A stretch of DNA of 38,070 bases from Chitinophagales bacterium (GTDB lineage Bacteria > Bacteroidota > Bacteroidia > Chitinophagales > Chitinophagaceae). The notes beneath the pieces were generated by a model, which worked only from the letters and a program-made list of their open reading frames with translations, was not told the origin of the DNA and searched no databases. Below, in pieces: positions 7,508 through 16,771 of this stretch. How positions within the stretch are numbered: position 1 is the first letter of the stretch; every line of letters begins with the position of its first letter. Both the position numbers and the translations under genes were made by a program. The stretch is taken from contig JAAFJB010000025.1 in the NCBI GenBank assembly GCA_013297995.1, positions 1 through 38,070 of the forward strand. Direction: 5' to 3'.

Positions 7508-8140
7508 TTAGGGTAGGGTAAAATAATGTTGACCAGCTTCAAAGTCTTTTTCTAGGGCATCTAATACAACTTGTAAGTGAGCTTCATTGCCTAGGAAATC
7601 GGCATTGCTTGCATCTATAAAAATAGTCTTTATATGGTGTTGTTTAATATAGCTGGTATAGGTTTCTTGTATACTAAATAGGTATTCATCTGGTATGGAC
7701 TGCTCAAAAGGACGGTTTCTTTTTTTGATATTTTTTTGCAGTTTTTGAACAGGAGCATGCAGGTAAATTAAAATATCTGGAAAAATTAATTGTTGATGAA
7801 TGATATCAAATAGCTTCTGGTACAACCTAAATTCCTCTTCGGGTAGATTTACTTTGGCAAACAAAAGACATTTAGTAAATAAATAATCAGAAATGGTAAC
7901 ACTTTGAAACAGCTCTTTGGTATGACCAATTTCTTTTAATTGCTTGTATCGTTCAGCCATAAAGAAAAGTTCAAGTGGAAAAGCGTATTGACTGGGGTTT
8001 TCATAAAATTTAGATAGGAAGGGGTTATCCGCAAAGCCTTCAAGAATGGTTCTAGCATTTAGTTTCTGAGCCAATAAATGGGTGAGCGTGGTTTTACCTG
8101 CTCCAATATTTCCTTCTACTGTAATAAAGTGATGTTTCAT
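7508..8140 (-). CDS. Deoxynucleoside kinase
   Basis: This 210-residue cytoplasmic kinase phosphorylates deoxynucleosides (deoxyadenosine or deoxyguanosine type in most bacteria) in nucleotide salvage. It has a P-loop at the N-terminus, G10-NIGAGKT, the substrate-site run ILEGFADNPFLSKFYENPSQYAFPLELFFMAERY, SDYLFTKCLLFA in the place of the DRS/ERS motif, and the Arg-rich LID NIKKRNRPFEQS. Length is that of the family (about 205-220). I chose ATG 8140, since the residue after it starts the beta strand before the P-loop; a TTG at 8167 would add nine residues. It follows folK on the same strand after 33 bases, probably one transcript. Confidence 0.88.
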   Translation of the reverse strand: MKHHFITVEGNIGAGKTTLTHLLAQKLNARTILEGFADNPFLSKFYENPSQYAFPLELFFMAERYKQLKEIGHTKELFQSVTISDYLFTKCLLFAKVNLPEEEFRLYQKLFDIIHQQLIFPDILIYLHAPVQKLQKNIKKRNRPFEQSIPDEYLFSIQETYTSYIKQHHIKTIFIDASNADFLGNEAHLQVVLDALEKDFEAGQHYFTLP

Positions 8141-8173
8141 GGTAATCTTCAAAATTAACCGTTGCAATCGCCA

Positions 8174-8659
8174 TCAGATTATTTTTTTTTGCACATCCGA
8201 ATCATCCTTGCATTCCTCCAATAATTCCTGAATGGTTTTTTTCAAAATAGGGTGTACCAGTATCGGAGCTATTTCTGCCATTGGACTCAATGCGAACCTT
8301 CGATCTGGCAATGCAGGGTGGGGAACTGTTAATGTTGGGCTATCAATAATATAGGAATCAATTAACAAAATATCTAGGTCAATATTTCTAGGACCTAACT
8401 CGATACTCCTAATTCTTCCCATTTTTGTTTCTATTTCTAGTAAGGTTTTCATTAATTGCTCTGGGAGAAGGGTGGTTTCTATGGCAATTGCCTGATTTAG
8501 AAAAGCTGGCTGCTCTAGAAACCCCCAAGGGGCTGTTTCATAATAGGCAGATTTACGAATGATTTTTCCACAATATATTTCAAGTAAAACAGAAGCTTGC
8601 ATTAAATATGCAGCTTTATTGCCTAAATTGCTGCCGATGAGTAAATAAGCTGTATTCAT
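8174..8659 (-). CDS. folK: 2-amino-4-hydroxy-6-hydroxymethyldihydropteridine diphosphokinase (HPPK)
   Basis: FolK transfers pyrophosphate from ATP to 6-hydroxymethyl-7,8-dihydropterin, the step before dihydropteroate synthase in folate synthesis. At 161 residues the length is normal. Family marks are the start AYLLIGSNLGNK, the pterin-site YETAPWGFLEQPAFLNQAI, the Mg-binding GPRNIDLDILL with its two aspartates, and VPHPALPDRRFALSPMAEIAP. ATG 8659 places the first beta strand directly at the N-terminus; the longer frame to 8683 is unlikely. It is divergent from sppA, with 58 bases between starts, and leads into the deoxynucleoside kinase. Confidence 0.93.
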   Translation of the reverse strand: MNTAYLLIGSNLGNKAAYLMQASVLLEIYCGKIIRKSAYYETAPWGFLEQPAFLNQAIAIETTLLPEQLMKTLLEIETKMGRIRSIELGPRNIDLDILLIDSYIIDSPTLTVPHPALPDRRFALSPMAEIAPILVHPILKKTIQELLEECKDDSDVQKKII

Positions 8660-8717
8660 AATTTGGGGCTGTAAAAACACCAAATATCTTTAAATATTAA
8701 TTGGATAATTCATTTAT

Positions 8718-10478
8718 ATGAGGCAATTTTTTAAAATTATGTTTGCCACTTTATTGGCATTGGTTCTATTCACAGTAATTGGGGTATTTGTATTAATAGG
8801 TATTGCAGCCAGCGCTACCAGTTCCGATAAACCTACTGTTGGCTCAAAAGCAGTATTGGTACTAGATTTGTCGGTTTCATTTAAAGAACAGTATAAAGAA
8901 AATCCATTTGAACCCTTTTTAAATGATGGAGAAGAACAAGCCCCTTCTTTATTTGAAGTTATTCAATTGCTTAAACATGCCCAATCCGATAGCTTGGTGA
9001 AGGGGCTTTATATTCTATGCGCCAATAATATGAATGGTTTTGCTGCCAGTGAAGAACTAAGAAAAGCAGTAGTTGATTTTAAAAATACTGGAAAATTTGT
9101 GTATGCACATGGAGAAGTAATTAGTGAGAAAGGGTATTATATTGGCAGTGCTGCCAATGAAATTTATTGTAATCCACAGGGTGGGGTGGAATGGACGGGG
9201 CTTTCTATAAATATGCTGTTTTTAAAAGGCATGTTAGATAAATTAGAAATACAGCCTCAAATTTTTTATGCAGGTAAATTTAAAAGTGCTACAGAACCCC
9301 TTAGGGCTACAAAAATGACCGAAGCTAATAAACTCCAAACAGGAGTTTGGCTGGGAGAATTGTACACCCATTTTCTCCAATCCGTAGCTTGGTCTAGAAA
9401 AAAAGATACGGCTCAATTGCGAAATCTGGCCGTAACTGGTGCCATTCAAACTGCGCATGATGCAGTAAAATATGGATTGGTAGATGCACTAAAATACGAT
9501 GATCAAATTAAGTTGGTAATGCTACAAAAGATGCTACTTACTGAAAATGCAAAAATTAATTTTGTAGATCTGGCTACTTATCGGAATGCGGTTTCTATTG
9601 GTAGCATGGGCACTAATAAAGTTGCCGTAGTCTTTGCCAACGGAGATATCGTTTCAGGGAAAGGTGGGGATGAACAAATTGGAAGCGATAATTATAAAAA
9701 TATATTGCGAAAAATTCGATTAGATAAAAGCATTAAAGCCATGGTTTTTAGAATTAATTCGGGAGGAGGCAGTGCGCTGGCAAGTGAAGTTATCTGGAGA
9801 GAAATTACCTTGATGCGTAAAGTAAAACCAGTAATTGTGAGCATGGGCGATGTGGCTGCTTCTGGGGGATATTATATTGCTTGCAGTGCTGATTCTATAT
9901 TTGCTAATGCAAATACCATAACAGGTAGTATTGGTGTTTTTAGTATTGTTCCTAATCTGGAATCTTTTCTTAAAAACAAAATTGGAATTAGCTCCGATGG
10001 AGTTAAAACAGCTCCTTTTGCCGATATGGGCAGTATTAACCGGCCTTTAAATGAGCAAGAAAAAAACTTTTTGCAGGCTTCTGTAGACAGTATTTATCTA
10101 AATTTTAAAACAAGGGTAGCCGCAGGGAGAAATATTGGGTTAGCCGAACTTGATGAGATTGCTCAAGGTAGGGTATGGACCGGAAGCCACGCAAAACAAG
10201 TAGGATTGGTAGATCGGTTGGGTAGTTTGCAAGATGCAATTGATTGTGCAGTTAAAATGGCTAAATTAGAATCCGATAACTACAAGATTAGAGAATACCC
10301 TGAAAAAAAATCTTTTATTGAAGAGATCATGAATGGCTATAAAAAATCTATTAGCAACGAGTTAATTCAAACACAGTTCAACCTTGAAGAAGTTAAACTT
10401 CTACAAGAATTGAAACAATTGAAGCAACTGGTAGGAATTCCCCAAGCTAAGCTTCCTTTTTTACTGAAAGTTGAATAA
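8718..10478 (+). CDS. sppA: Signal peptide peptidase SppA, 67-kDa type
   Basis: SppA is a membrane-bound serine protease that degrades cleaved signal peptides. The 586-residue protein has one N-terminal membrane anchor (residues about 8-30) and two tandem S49 domains, as in the long E. coli form. The catalytic lysine is K189 in GKFKSATEP in the first domain, and the nucleophile is S382 in GDVAASGGYYIA in the second. Both align with the Lys/Ser dyad of E. coli SppA, so the enzyme looks intact. The INSGGGSALASE segment is the usual oxyanion region. The ABC permease follows after 45 bases and then the SRPBCC gene after one base, so the three may be co-transcribed. Confidence 0.93.
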   Translation: MRQFFKIMFATLLALVLFTVIGVFVLIGIAASATSSDKPTVGSKAVLVLDLSVSFKEQYKENPFEPFLNDGEEQAPSLFEVIQLLKHAQSDSLVKGLYILCANNMNGFAASEELRKAVVDFKNTGKFVYAHGEVISEKGYYIGSAANEIYCNPQGGVEWTGLSINMLFLKGMLDKLEIQPQIFYAGKFKSATEPLRATKMTEANKLQTGVWLGELYTHFLQSVAWSRKKDTAQLRNLAVTGAIQTAHDAVKYGLVDALKYDDQIKLVMLQKMLLTENAKINFVDLATYRNAVSIGSMGTNKVAVVFANGDIVSGKGGDEQIGSDNYKNILRKIRLDKSIKAMVFRINSGGGSALASEVIWREITLMRKVKPVIVSMGDVAASGGYYIACSADSIFANANTITGSIGVFSIVPNLESFLKNKIGISSDGVKTAPFADMGSINRPLNEQEKNFLQASVDSIYLNFKTRVAAGRNIGLAELDEIAQGRVWTGSHAKQVGLVDRLGSLQDAIDCAVKMAKLESDNYKIREYPEKKSFIEEIMNGYKKSISNELIQTQFNLEEVKLLQELKQLKQLVGIPQAKLPFLLKVE

Positions 10479-10523
10479 ATGAATTTGATTTTGTAAGTAA
10501 ATAATCCCAAAAATTTCTTTTTT

Positions 10524-11630
10524 ATGCAAAAAAAATACAGCCAACTTACTGCTATGTTGGCCATATCCAAGGCAAGTTTACGCGCCATTTTTAGAAGTCC
10601 CTCTGCCGTTGTGTTTAGTATTGCGTTTCCCTTAATTTTTATATTGGTATTTGGATTTATTGGGAGTGGCGGTAGAATATCGGTAAGTGTGGCGGTTGCT
10701 AAAAATTCTGATACGTTGAATCCTATCTATCTTGCCATGAAAAGTATTTCTGGTATAAAATTAATTAGAAAAGAAGGGGAGGCGCTAAAAGCAGATTTAG
10801 AAAAAGGAAGAATTACGGCTCTCATTGATATTCAGAAATCGATCAATCCCCAATCACCGTATGAAATAAAGTTGACCAGCTCAGACGCTGTAAATCCACA
10901 AAATGTACAAGTGTTACAGTCTATTCTCAATGCGGTAATTGGTGGAATCAATCAACAGCAATTTCCTGGCACGCCTACTATAGCTGTTGTGAATAAAATA
11001 GTAACCCAAATACCCGGTAGGGTATATAGAACCATAGATTTTATTTTACCCGGTCAGCTAGGATTCTCTTTATTAAGTGCAGGTGTTTTTGGGGTTGCTT
11101 TTTTGTTTTTTAATCTTCGCCAACAATTGGTGTTGAAACGATTTTATGCTACACCTATTAAACGGTCTTATATTGTTTTGGGTGAAACTTTAAGTAGGGT
11201 TATTTTTCAAATGATTACCGCAGTAGTAATTATAGTAGTGGGGCACTATGTATTTAATTTTACTTTGGTGCATGGTTTCTCAACCTTTGCCGACATAATG
11301 ATTTTGAGTTTTATTGCGTTGATTCTGTTTATGGGATTTGGCTTTATTGTAAGTAGTTTGGCTAAAAGTGAAAGTGCCATTCCACCGTTTGCCAACTTAA
11401 TAACATTGCCCCAATTTTTATTGGCAGGTACGTTTTTTTCCATTGACAATTTTCCTACTTGGTTACAACCTATTTCTCGGATACTGCCTTTAACACATTT
11501 TAATAATGCTATGCGCAGTATTGCATTTGAAGGAGCAGCTCTTGTAGATTGCACCAAAGAACTAGGCATTATGGGTATTTGGATTTTAGCAATTTATGCA
11601 GTGGCATTTAAAACTTTTAAATGGGAATAG
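10524..11630 (+). CDS. ABC-2 type transporter permease
   Basis: This 368-residue integral membrane protein has the ABC-2 permease layout: TM1 near the start (SPSAVVFSIAFPLIFILVFGFIG), an extracytoplasmic domain of about 130 residues, then five TM segments beginning with IDFILPGQLGFSLLSAGVFGVAFLFF. The conserved loop QQLVLKRFYATPIKRSYIVLGE is the coupling-helix region, and LPQFLLAGTFFSIDNFPTWLQPISRILPLTHFNNAMRSIAFEG is the typical C-terminal signature. Such permeases work with a separate ATPase to export drugs, lipids or polysaccharide; no ATPase gene is in the window. The stop is one base before the ATG of the SRPBCC gene. Confidence 0.87.
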   Translation: MQKKYSQLTAMLAISKASLRAIFRSPSAVVFSIAFPLIFILVFGFIGSGGRISVSVAVAKNSDTLNPIYLAMKSISGIKLIRKEGEALKADLEKGRITALIDIQKSINPQSPYEIKLTSSDAVNPQNVQVLQSILNAVIGGINQQQFPGTPTIAVVNKIVTQIPGRVYRTIDFILPGQLGFSLLSAGVFGVAFLFFNLRQQLVLKRFYATPIKRSYIVLGETLSRVIFQMITAVVIIVVGHYVFNFTLVHGFSTFADIMILSFIALILFMGFGFIVSSLAKSESAIPPFANLITLPQFLLAGTFFSIDNFPTWLQPISRILPLTHFNNAMRSIAFEGAALVDCTKELGIMGIWILAIYAVAFKTFKWE

Positions 11631-11631
11631 T

Positions 11632-12141
11632 ATGCGCTTTATTAAACTAGGAATGATAAGTGTAATTGCATTATTGGTGGTAGCTACCGCACTGGGACTG
11701 TTGTTTCCATCCAAGGTATTGGTGTCTAGGGCGGTTAATATAAAGTCTGCTAAAGCCCCTATTTATACGCTTGTAACTGATTTGCGTAACTGGAAAAATT
11801 GGGTTGAAGGGATGCAGGATTCCTCAGTAAAACTATTCTCTGCTACAGAAGCACAGATGGGTAAAACAAGATTGATGGTTACAGCCAAAACGGATTCAAC
11901 GCTAAAAATAAATTGGCAACTAGCCAATGGAATAGTGCAGCAAAGCACTATTAGATTGATTGCAGATTCAAGCCAACAAATTACTGTAGTGCAGTGGCAA
12001 TTTGTACAGTATTTACGTTGGTACCCTTGGGAAAGGTTTGGATCTATGATGAACGATAAAATTATAGGGCCACTAATGGAAAAAAACTTATCTAATCTCA
12101 AACAAAAAATTGAAAGTACACAAACAGCTCCTAATGATTAA
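11632..12141 (+). CDS. Membrane-anchored SRPBCC (START-like) domain protein
   Basis: The 169-residue protein has an N-terminal TM segment (about residues 7-27: MISVIALLVVATALGLLF) followed by a fold of the SRPBCC / polyketide-cyclase-like type: SRAVNIKSAKAPIYTLVTDLRNWKNWVEGM, then strands and the long C-terminal helix WERFGSMMNDKIIGPLMEKNLSNLKQKIES. This superfamily binds hydrophobic ligands in a cavity; no specific role can be assigned. ATG 11632 follows the permease stop (11628-11630) by one base, so translation is probably coupled; the frame that extends to 11596 overlaps the permease and is unlikely. A strong terminator follows at 12167. Confidence 0.8.
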   Translation: MRFIKLGMISVIALLVVATALGLLFPSKVLVSRAVNIKSAKAPIYTLVTDLRNWKNWVEGMQDSSVKLFSATEAQMGKTRLMVTAKTDSTLKINWQLANGIVQQSTIRLIADSSQQITVVQWQFVQYLRWYPWERFGSMMNDKIIGPLMEKNLSNLKQKIESTQTAPND

Positions 12142-12166
12142 ATATATTTCTTAAGCGCTAACAACT

Positions 12167-12197
12167 AAAAACCCCTTCAGATTTTGAAGGGGTTTTT
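12167..12197. terminator. Bidirectional intrinsic terminator
   Basis: AAAAACCCCTTCA (12167-12179), a 5-base loop (GATTT) and TGAAGGGGTTTTT (12185-12197) form a perfect 13-base dyad with an A-tract on one side and a T-tract on the other. It sits between the convergent SRPBCC gene and susD, and should stop both. Confidence 0.9.
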
Positions 12198-12218
12198 GTT
12201 AAGGGTAATAGATAATAT

Positions 12219-13526
12219 TTAGTTAGCCGGATCTACAGGAGTATTCGGGTTATTGTCTCTTTCTCTAGTTGGATAAGGGAAGAAATTCCGCTTTCTTTCG
12301 CTTGCAGGTCGCCCAAATCTTCTACTATCTTCTAGTCGCATACCACTCATACAAAGCTCTATGCAACGTTGGCGGTAAATTTCATTTAATAAAGAGGGGG
12401 CGTCTACCGTGCCACTATATGCGGTAAGTCCTGCTCCAATACCCAATGGATCACTTGCGGGCATTTGTGTACGTACTGCATTAATTTCAGCAACAGCGGC
12501 TGTTAAATTTGGAGAAGTTTGGCGTACCAAGCATTCTGCTCTAATCAAACGCATTTCATCTGGAACATAAATTGGAATGGATTGTTGTGGTGAGGTAAAA
12601 AAGCCTCGCACCCTATACCTAGGAGCCACAGTTGCATTGATGCTTGTATAAAATGGAATCCTCATATCAGTGAGTTCTGGCGCCAATGTATTGGGTAAGC
12701 CAAATGTTGAATCTAATATTTGATAAATATTATTTGTAAAAGTAATATTTGTAAATATTGGGTTGGTTACTGCTGCATCAAATGCAAATATTGATCCCGT
12801 GTTAGACACTGTTACAGCATTGCTTGCAGTAATTGCAGTGGTGTAATCGGCTGCAAAAAGACTATACCTGGCAATTAGTGCATTGATGGTATTGGCAAAA
12901 AAAGCAGAATCTACAGAAGCAGGTACATTGGCAAAAAAAGTGGCACTTGCTGAATTGCTTGCGAGTGTTGTTTGCGCATTTTTTAGGGTAGTGACTGCTC
13001 TTTTAAATCCATCCATCCTTGTTTGAAATGTTGCTGGGGTGGTTAGGGTGCCTGGTGCAGCAGGAATTTGCTCAAAAAACATAGCCAGATTTCCAATAGC
13101 CAATGCTTTGTAAATACTAGCGTATGCTATTAATCCAGCAGCAAATTTCCGATCGCCCAAAGCAGTAGCACCTGCAATTACATTGTCTGCATCAAAGATA
13201 ATTTTATTGTTCCAAGTCCACATATTACCTACAATACCATTCAGGTTATCTACGGCAGATCCACCTACAAATAAATTGGCTTCATCTGTATTTCCTGCAT
13301 TCATTAAGCGGAACTCATTGGTTAATGCGCCAGCGGCGGTAATACTGGTGTAAACGGGACTAAGGCGCCCAATTGTATACACGTTTTGAAGACCGACTGC
13401 TACTCCAGCCATAGCTCTAGGGCTGGTAAAAGCACTTGAACTGTTAATGGCACCTGGATTGGTAAAGTCCTGCTTACAGCCTGCAAGGCCAGCGCCGATT
13501 AAAATAAAAAAGAATATTTTTTTCAT
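12219..13526 (-). CDS. SusD/RagB-family nutrient-binding outer-membrane lipoprotein
   Basis: SusD-like proteins sit on the cell surface as lids over a SusC channel and bind glycans or peptides. The 435-residue product has a lipoprotein signal (MKKIFFFILIGAGLAGC, Cys17) and the family's helical repeats, with the C-terminal signature YVPDEMRLIRAECLVR, AAVAEINAVRTQ, then LLNEIYRQRCIELCMSGMRLEDSRRFGRP and the final SusD-type FFPYPTRERDNNPN. ATG 13526 gives the lipobox directly; the longer frame to 13640 overlaps susC. It starts 19 bases after the susC stop, so the pair is an operon. No glycosidase, protease or regulator of a polysaccharide locus is adjacent, so the substrate cannot be named. Confidence 0.92.
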   Translation of the reverse strand: MKKIFFFILIGAGLAGCKQDFTNPGAINSSSAFTSPRAMAGVAVGLQNVYTIGRLSPVYTSITAAGALTNEFRLMNAGNTDEANLFVGGSAVDNLNGIVGNMWTWNNKIIFDADNVIAGATALGDRKFAAGLIAYASIYKALAIGNLAMFFEQIPAAPGTLTTPATFQTRMDGFKRAVTTLKNAQTTLASNSASATFFANVPASVDSAFFANTINALIARYSLFAADYTTAITASNAVTVSNTGSIFAFDAAVTNPIFTNITFTNNIYQILDSTFGLPNTLAPELTDMRIPFYTSINATVAPRYRVRGFFTSPQQSIPIYVPDEMRLIRAECLVRQTSPNLTAAVAEINAVRTQMPASDPLGIGAGLTAYSGTVDAPSLLNEIYRQRCIELCMSGMRLEDSRRFGRPASERKRNFFPYPTRERDNNPNTPVDPAN

Positions 13527-13545
13527 ATTATTTAGGTTGAATAAG

Positions 13546-16500
13546 TTAGAAATTTGCAACAACACCAATTTGATAAGTACGGGGAATAGGCACATTCCCA
13601 AAATCAACGCCTCTAAGCAAACTATTTTGTCCCGTTGCATTGGTCTCTGGGTCGTATCCTTTGTATTTATCCCAAGAAACTAGGTTTCTTCCCGCAAAGC
13701 TTACGGTTAAATTACTAAAAGCTCTATTGATTTTTCCGAAGTTATAGCTGATAGACATTTCACGGAGTTTGGTAAAAGAACCATTATCAACCCTCCACTC
13801 TTCAATGGCATAAGTCTGTTGAATATATCCCCTTGGTAAAACACCTGTTTGCTCTTTTTCGGCTAATTCACTACCGTTGCCCACACCTTGACGGGTTCTG
13901 TAATCTGCGTTAAAAACTTCAACGCCAGCAACTCTATCTAATTGAAATCCGAACGACCATTTTTTGTACGTAAAATTATTAATTAAAGTGGTGGTATACG
14001 TTGGATTGGGAGAACCTAAAACGGTTCTTAAAGTTTGAGCATTTGCACCAGCAGTAAATGGTAAGCCTGTAGCAGGATCTACAACAGGAGTTCCAAAAGG
14101 AGCACCATTTGCAGGTTGGGCACCACGAGCCTGAACAGGAATGCCAGCAGGAGTTAATAACTGGTTACCAGCGGCGTCTCTGGCAAAAAAGTTGGAATAA
14201 AATACGGGTGCATCATATCCGGGAATCAAAGCAAATACTGCTCCAGTACCGGTAGCAAAAGAAATAAAAGGAACACCTAGATTTTCAATTCTATTTTTAT
14301 TCATGTTGAAATTGCCAGTCACTTCCCACTTGAAATCATTGGTTTTTATGGGTATTGCAGTTACTAGAATCTCAAATCCTTTATTGCTCAATGTACCCAC
14401 GTTTTTACTTTCAGCAGGGAATCCAGAGCTGGGATCGTTGGTAATATTGGGTACCAATAAATCCGATACTTTCTTGCTGTAATAGTTGAAAGTGAATTGT
14501 AATCTATTATCGAGCATAATTAAATCGGTACCAATCTCAATTTCTTTTTGGCGTTCAGGTTTTAGGTCTGCGCTAATGCTGGTTGAAGGGGAAGTCAAGC
14601 TGGTTCTTCCTAAGAAAGGAGACACATTGTAAATATTGAAACGGTCATAAGCACCAATGCCAGTTAGATTACCACTTTCTCCATAAGCGGCCCTTATTTT
14701 CCAGGTGTTAATGTATTTGTCCAATGCAGATTTCCTAAAGAATGCGCTTTCTGAAATAATATAGTTACCACTTAGTTTAGGATAGAAAAAATTTCTATTG
14801 TTTTTATCAAAAACACTGGATCCATCAATTCTTCCAGCAGCAGTAAAAAATAATTGGTTATTAAATTTAAAATTTTGTTGTACAAAAAACCCACGGATAG
14901 AACGTTCTGATCTTCCATCTGAATTGGGTAATATAGTACTGCCTCCCGTAACGGTTGAAATGCCTGGAAGTAAGCCGCGACTTTGAGCCAAAATATACTG
15001 CGATTTTTCATATTGCTCTGAATAACCGAACTGCGTAACTGAGGCAAGCTTTGCACTGATTTGTGTAGAGTAAGTAAAGTTTAAATCGTGGTTAAAAAAA
15101 CTTGAATTAAAACTGGCAGCACTGGCATAGCCATTCTGGGTAGGATCGAGTGTAATGCCACCTCCGTAATTTCCAGGTCCTGCATTATAGGTAAAGGGAG
15201 GAATAAAAGTAGTACCGTTTTGATTGATATTGTCAAAACCTGCAGTATAGTCAATTACCAAGCCCTTAGCTGGAAATAACTTAAATCCAATATTAGAAAT
15301 GGTTCTGCTGGTAACATTCCTCTGCTTGATATCATTGATAACAGTCAGCGGGTTGATTCTGCCCCTTTCACCCACGGCCATTAGATTTCCATTGGCATCT
15401 CTTGCATTAATATCATGAAAATTACCAATAATATTAATTGAATTTATGGGGGAGAAAAATGTATTCCCATCTGGCTTTTCATTGGTTGCATTGTTGGTAT
15501 AATTGATGCCTGCATTCCATGACAACCATTTGTTAACGGTATTATCTAGGTTTAACCGAAAACCATAACGGGTATTGTCAGTGCCTCTGATAATACCTTG
15601 ATTAGAATTGTAATTTAAGGAAGCAAAATACCTCATTTTATCTTGGCCACCTGTGATGGAGATATTATTATCGGTGCCGTATCCAGTCCTGAAAATCTGG
15701 TCTTGGTAATCATAGCGGCTAACTTGGGTAGTTGTAAGTGCAAGTGGCAATTGAATAATATCCTGCGTTAAAGCACCAGGTCCATCTGTAGGGCCTCCAA
15801 ATTTGGTGGTGGATCTATTTACAATCAAACGCTTTCTCAGTTCATTTACATTGGCCCTAGAGCTAAAAGTAATTTTAGGAGCACCTGTACTTCCTCTTTT
15901 AGTAAAGATTTGTACCACACCAGCATTAGCACGACTACCATAAATGGCTGCTGCTGCGGCACCGTTTAGAACTTCAATTCTGTCAATATCATTGGGATTG
16001 ATGTCAACCATTCTATTTTGTCCCACACTACCGCTGCCATCATAATCAGATTGTGCATTGGTAACACGAGCATTCGAGTTATTGATAATAACCCCATCAA
16101 TAATGTAAAGAGGATCCGAAGAACCAGAAATAGAACTTACCCCGCGCAATTTTACACTCATTCCACCAGCAGGATCACCAGAGTTCTGTGTGATTTGTGC
16201 TCCGGCAACCTTACCCTGTAAAGCTGCGATGGCATTGGGGGAAGCTGCATTGGCAATTTGACTGGCTTTTACAGTCCCAATAAAATTACCCAATTGCTTT
16301 TTGGTAGTTCCTTGTGAAGTACCGGTTACCACCACTTCATCCAATCCAGTTGCGTCTTCTTTCAAAGTTATATCCACTGCCATATTTGTAGCAGTACTGG
16401 AAATAGTAATGTTTTTTTCAACTGATTTAAATCCTAGCGAAGAAAAAACAATATCGTATTTGCCATTTTTCAGGTTTGCGATTAATTGATACACCCCGTC

Positions 16501-16695
16501 AGAATTAGACGCAGTACCGGTTCCACTATTCTTAATTTGAATTGTGGCACCTGAAACAGGCATTCCTTTACCGTCAGTAATTTTTCCTTTAATGGTGGTT
16601 TGGGCTGTTAAGCCAATCGTTAGGAATATGCCGAGGAGAAGGGAAAAAACCTTCGACACAACCTTTAGTTTGCCAATGATGACATTCATATGCAT
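13546..16695 (-). CDS. SusC/RagA-family TonB-dependent outer-membrane transporter
   Basis: This 1049-residue protein has a signal peptide (SLLLGIFLTIGLTAQ), a CarboxypepD_reg-like domain (TTIKGKITDGKGMPVSGATI, about residues 30-110), a TonB-box region (LDEVVVTGTS), a plug domain (ALQGKVAGAQITQNSGDPAGG, then the hallmark SSDPLYIIDGVIINN) and a beta-barrel ending in YQIGVVANF, whose terminal Phe is typical for outer-membrane insertion. It imports a substrate across the outer membrane using TonB energy, with the SusD protein just downstream. Starts at 16695 (MHMNV) and 16689 (MNV) are both possible. Length is normal for the family. Confidence 0.93.
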   Translation of the reverse strand: MHMNVIIGKLKVVSKVFSLLLGIFLTIGLTAQTTIKGKITDGKGMPVSGATIQIKNSGTGTASNSDGVYQLIANLKNGKYDIVFSSLGFKSVEKNITISSTATNMAVDITLKEDATGLDEVVVTGTSQGTTKKQLGNFIGTVKASQIANAASPNAIAALQGKVAGAQITQNSGDPAGGMSVKLRGVSSISGSSDPLYIIDGVIINNSNARVTNAQSDYDGSGSVGQNRMVDINPNDIDRIEVLNGAAAAAIYGSRANAGVVQIFTKRGSTGAPKITFSSRANVNELRKRLIVNRSTTKFGGPTDGPGALTQDIIQLPLALTTTQVSRYDYQDQIFRTGYGTDNNISITGGQDKMRYFASLNYNSNQGIIRGTDNTRYGFRLNLDNTVNKWLSWNAGINYTNNATNEKPDGNTFFSPINSINIIGNFHDINARDANGNLMAVGERGRINPLTVINDIKQRNVTSRTISNIGFKLFPAKGLVIDYTAGFDNINQNGTTFIPPFTYNAGPGNYGGGITLDPTQNGYASAASFNSSFFNHDLNFTYSTQISAKLASVTQFGYSEQYEKSQYILAQSRGLLPGISTVTGGSTILPNSDGRSERSIRGFFVQQNFKFNNQLFFTAAGRIDGSSVFDKNNRNFFYPKLSGNYIISESAFFRKSALDKYINTWKIRAAYGESGNLTGIGAYDRFNIYNVSPFLGRTSLTSPSTSISADLKPERQKEIEIGTDLIMLDNRLQFTFNYYSKKVSDLLVPNITNDPSSGFPAESKNVGTLSNKGFEILVTAIPIKTNDFKWEVTGNFNMNKNRIENLGVPFISFATGTGAVFALIPGYDAPVFYSNFFARDAAGNQLLTPAGIPVQARGAQPANGAPFGTPVVDPATGLPFTAGANAQTLRTVLGSPNPTYTTTLINNFTYKKWSFGFQLDRVAGVEVFNADYRTRQGVGNGSELAEKEQTGVLPRGYIQQTYAIEEWRVDNGSFTKLREMSISYNFGKINRAFSNLTVSFAGRNLVSWDKYKGYDPETNATGQNSLLRGVDFGNVPIPRTYQIGVVANF

Positions 16696-16771
16696 GTTGT
16701 TTTGGTTGTTAAATGAACAATTGAAGATATGAAATTTGCGGGTAATTTCTGTTTTTGTAGAAATATTAAGC

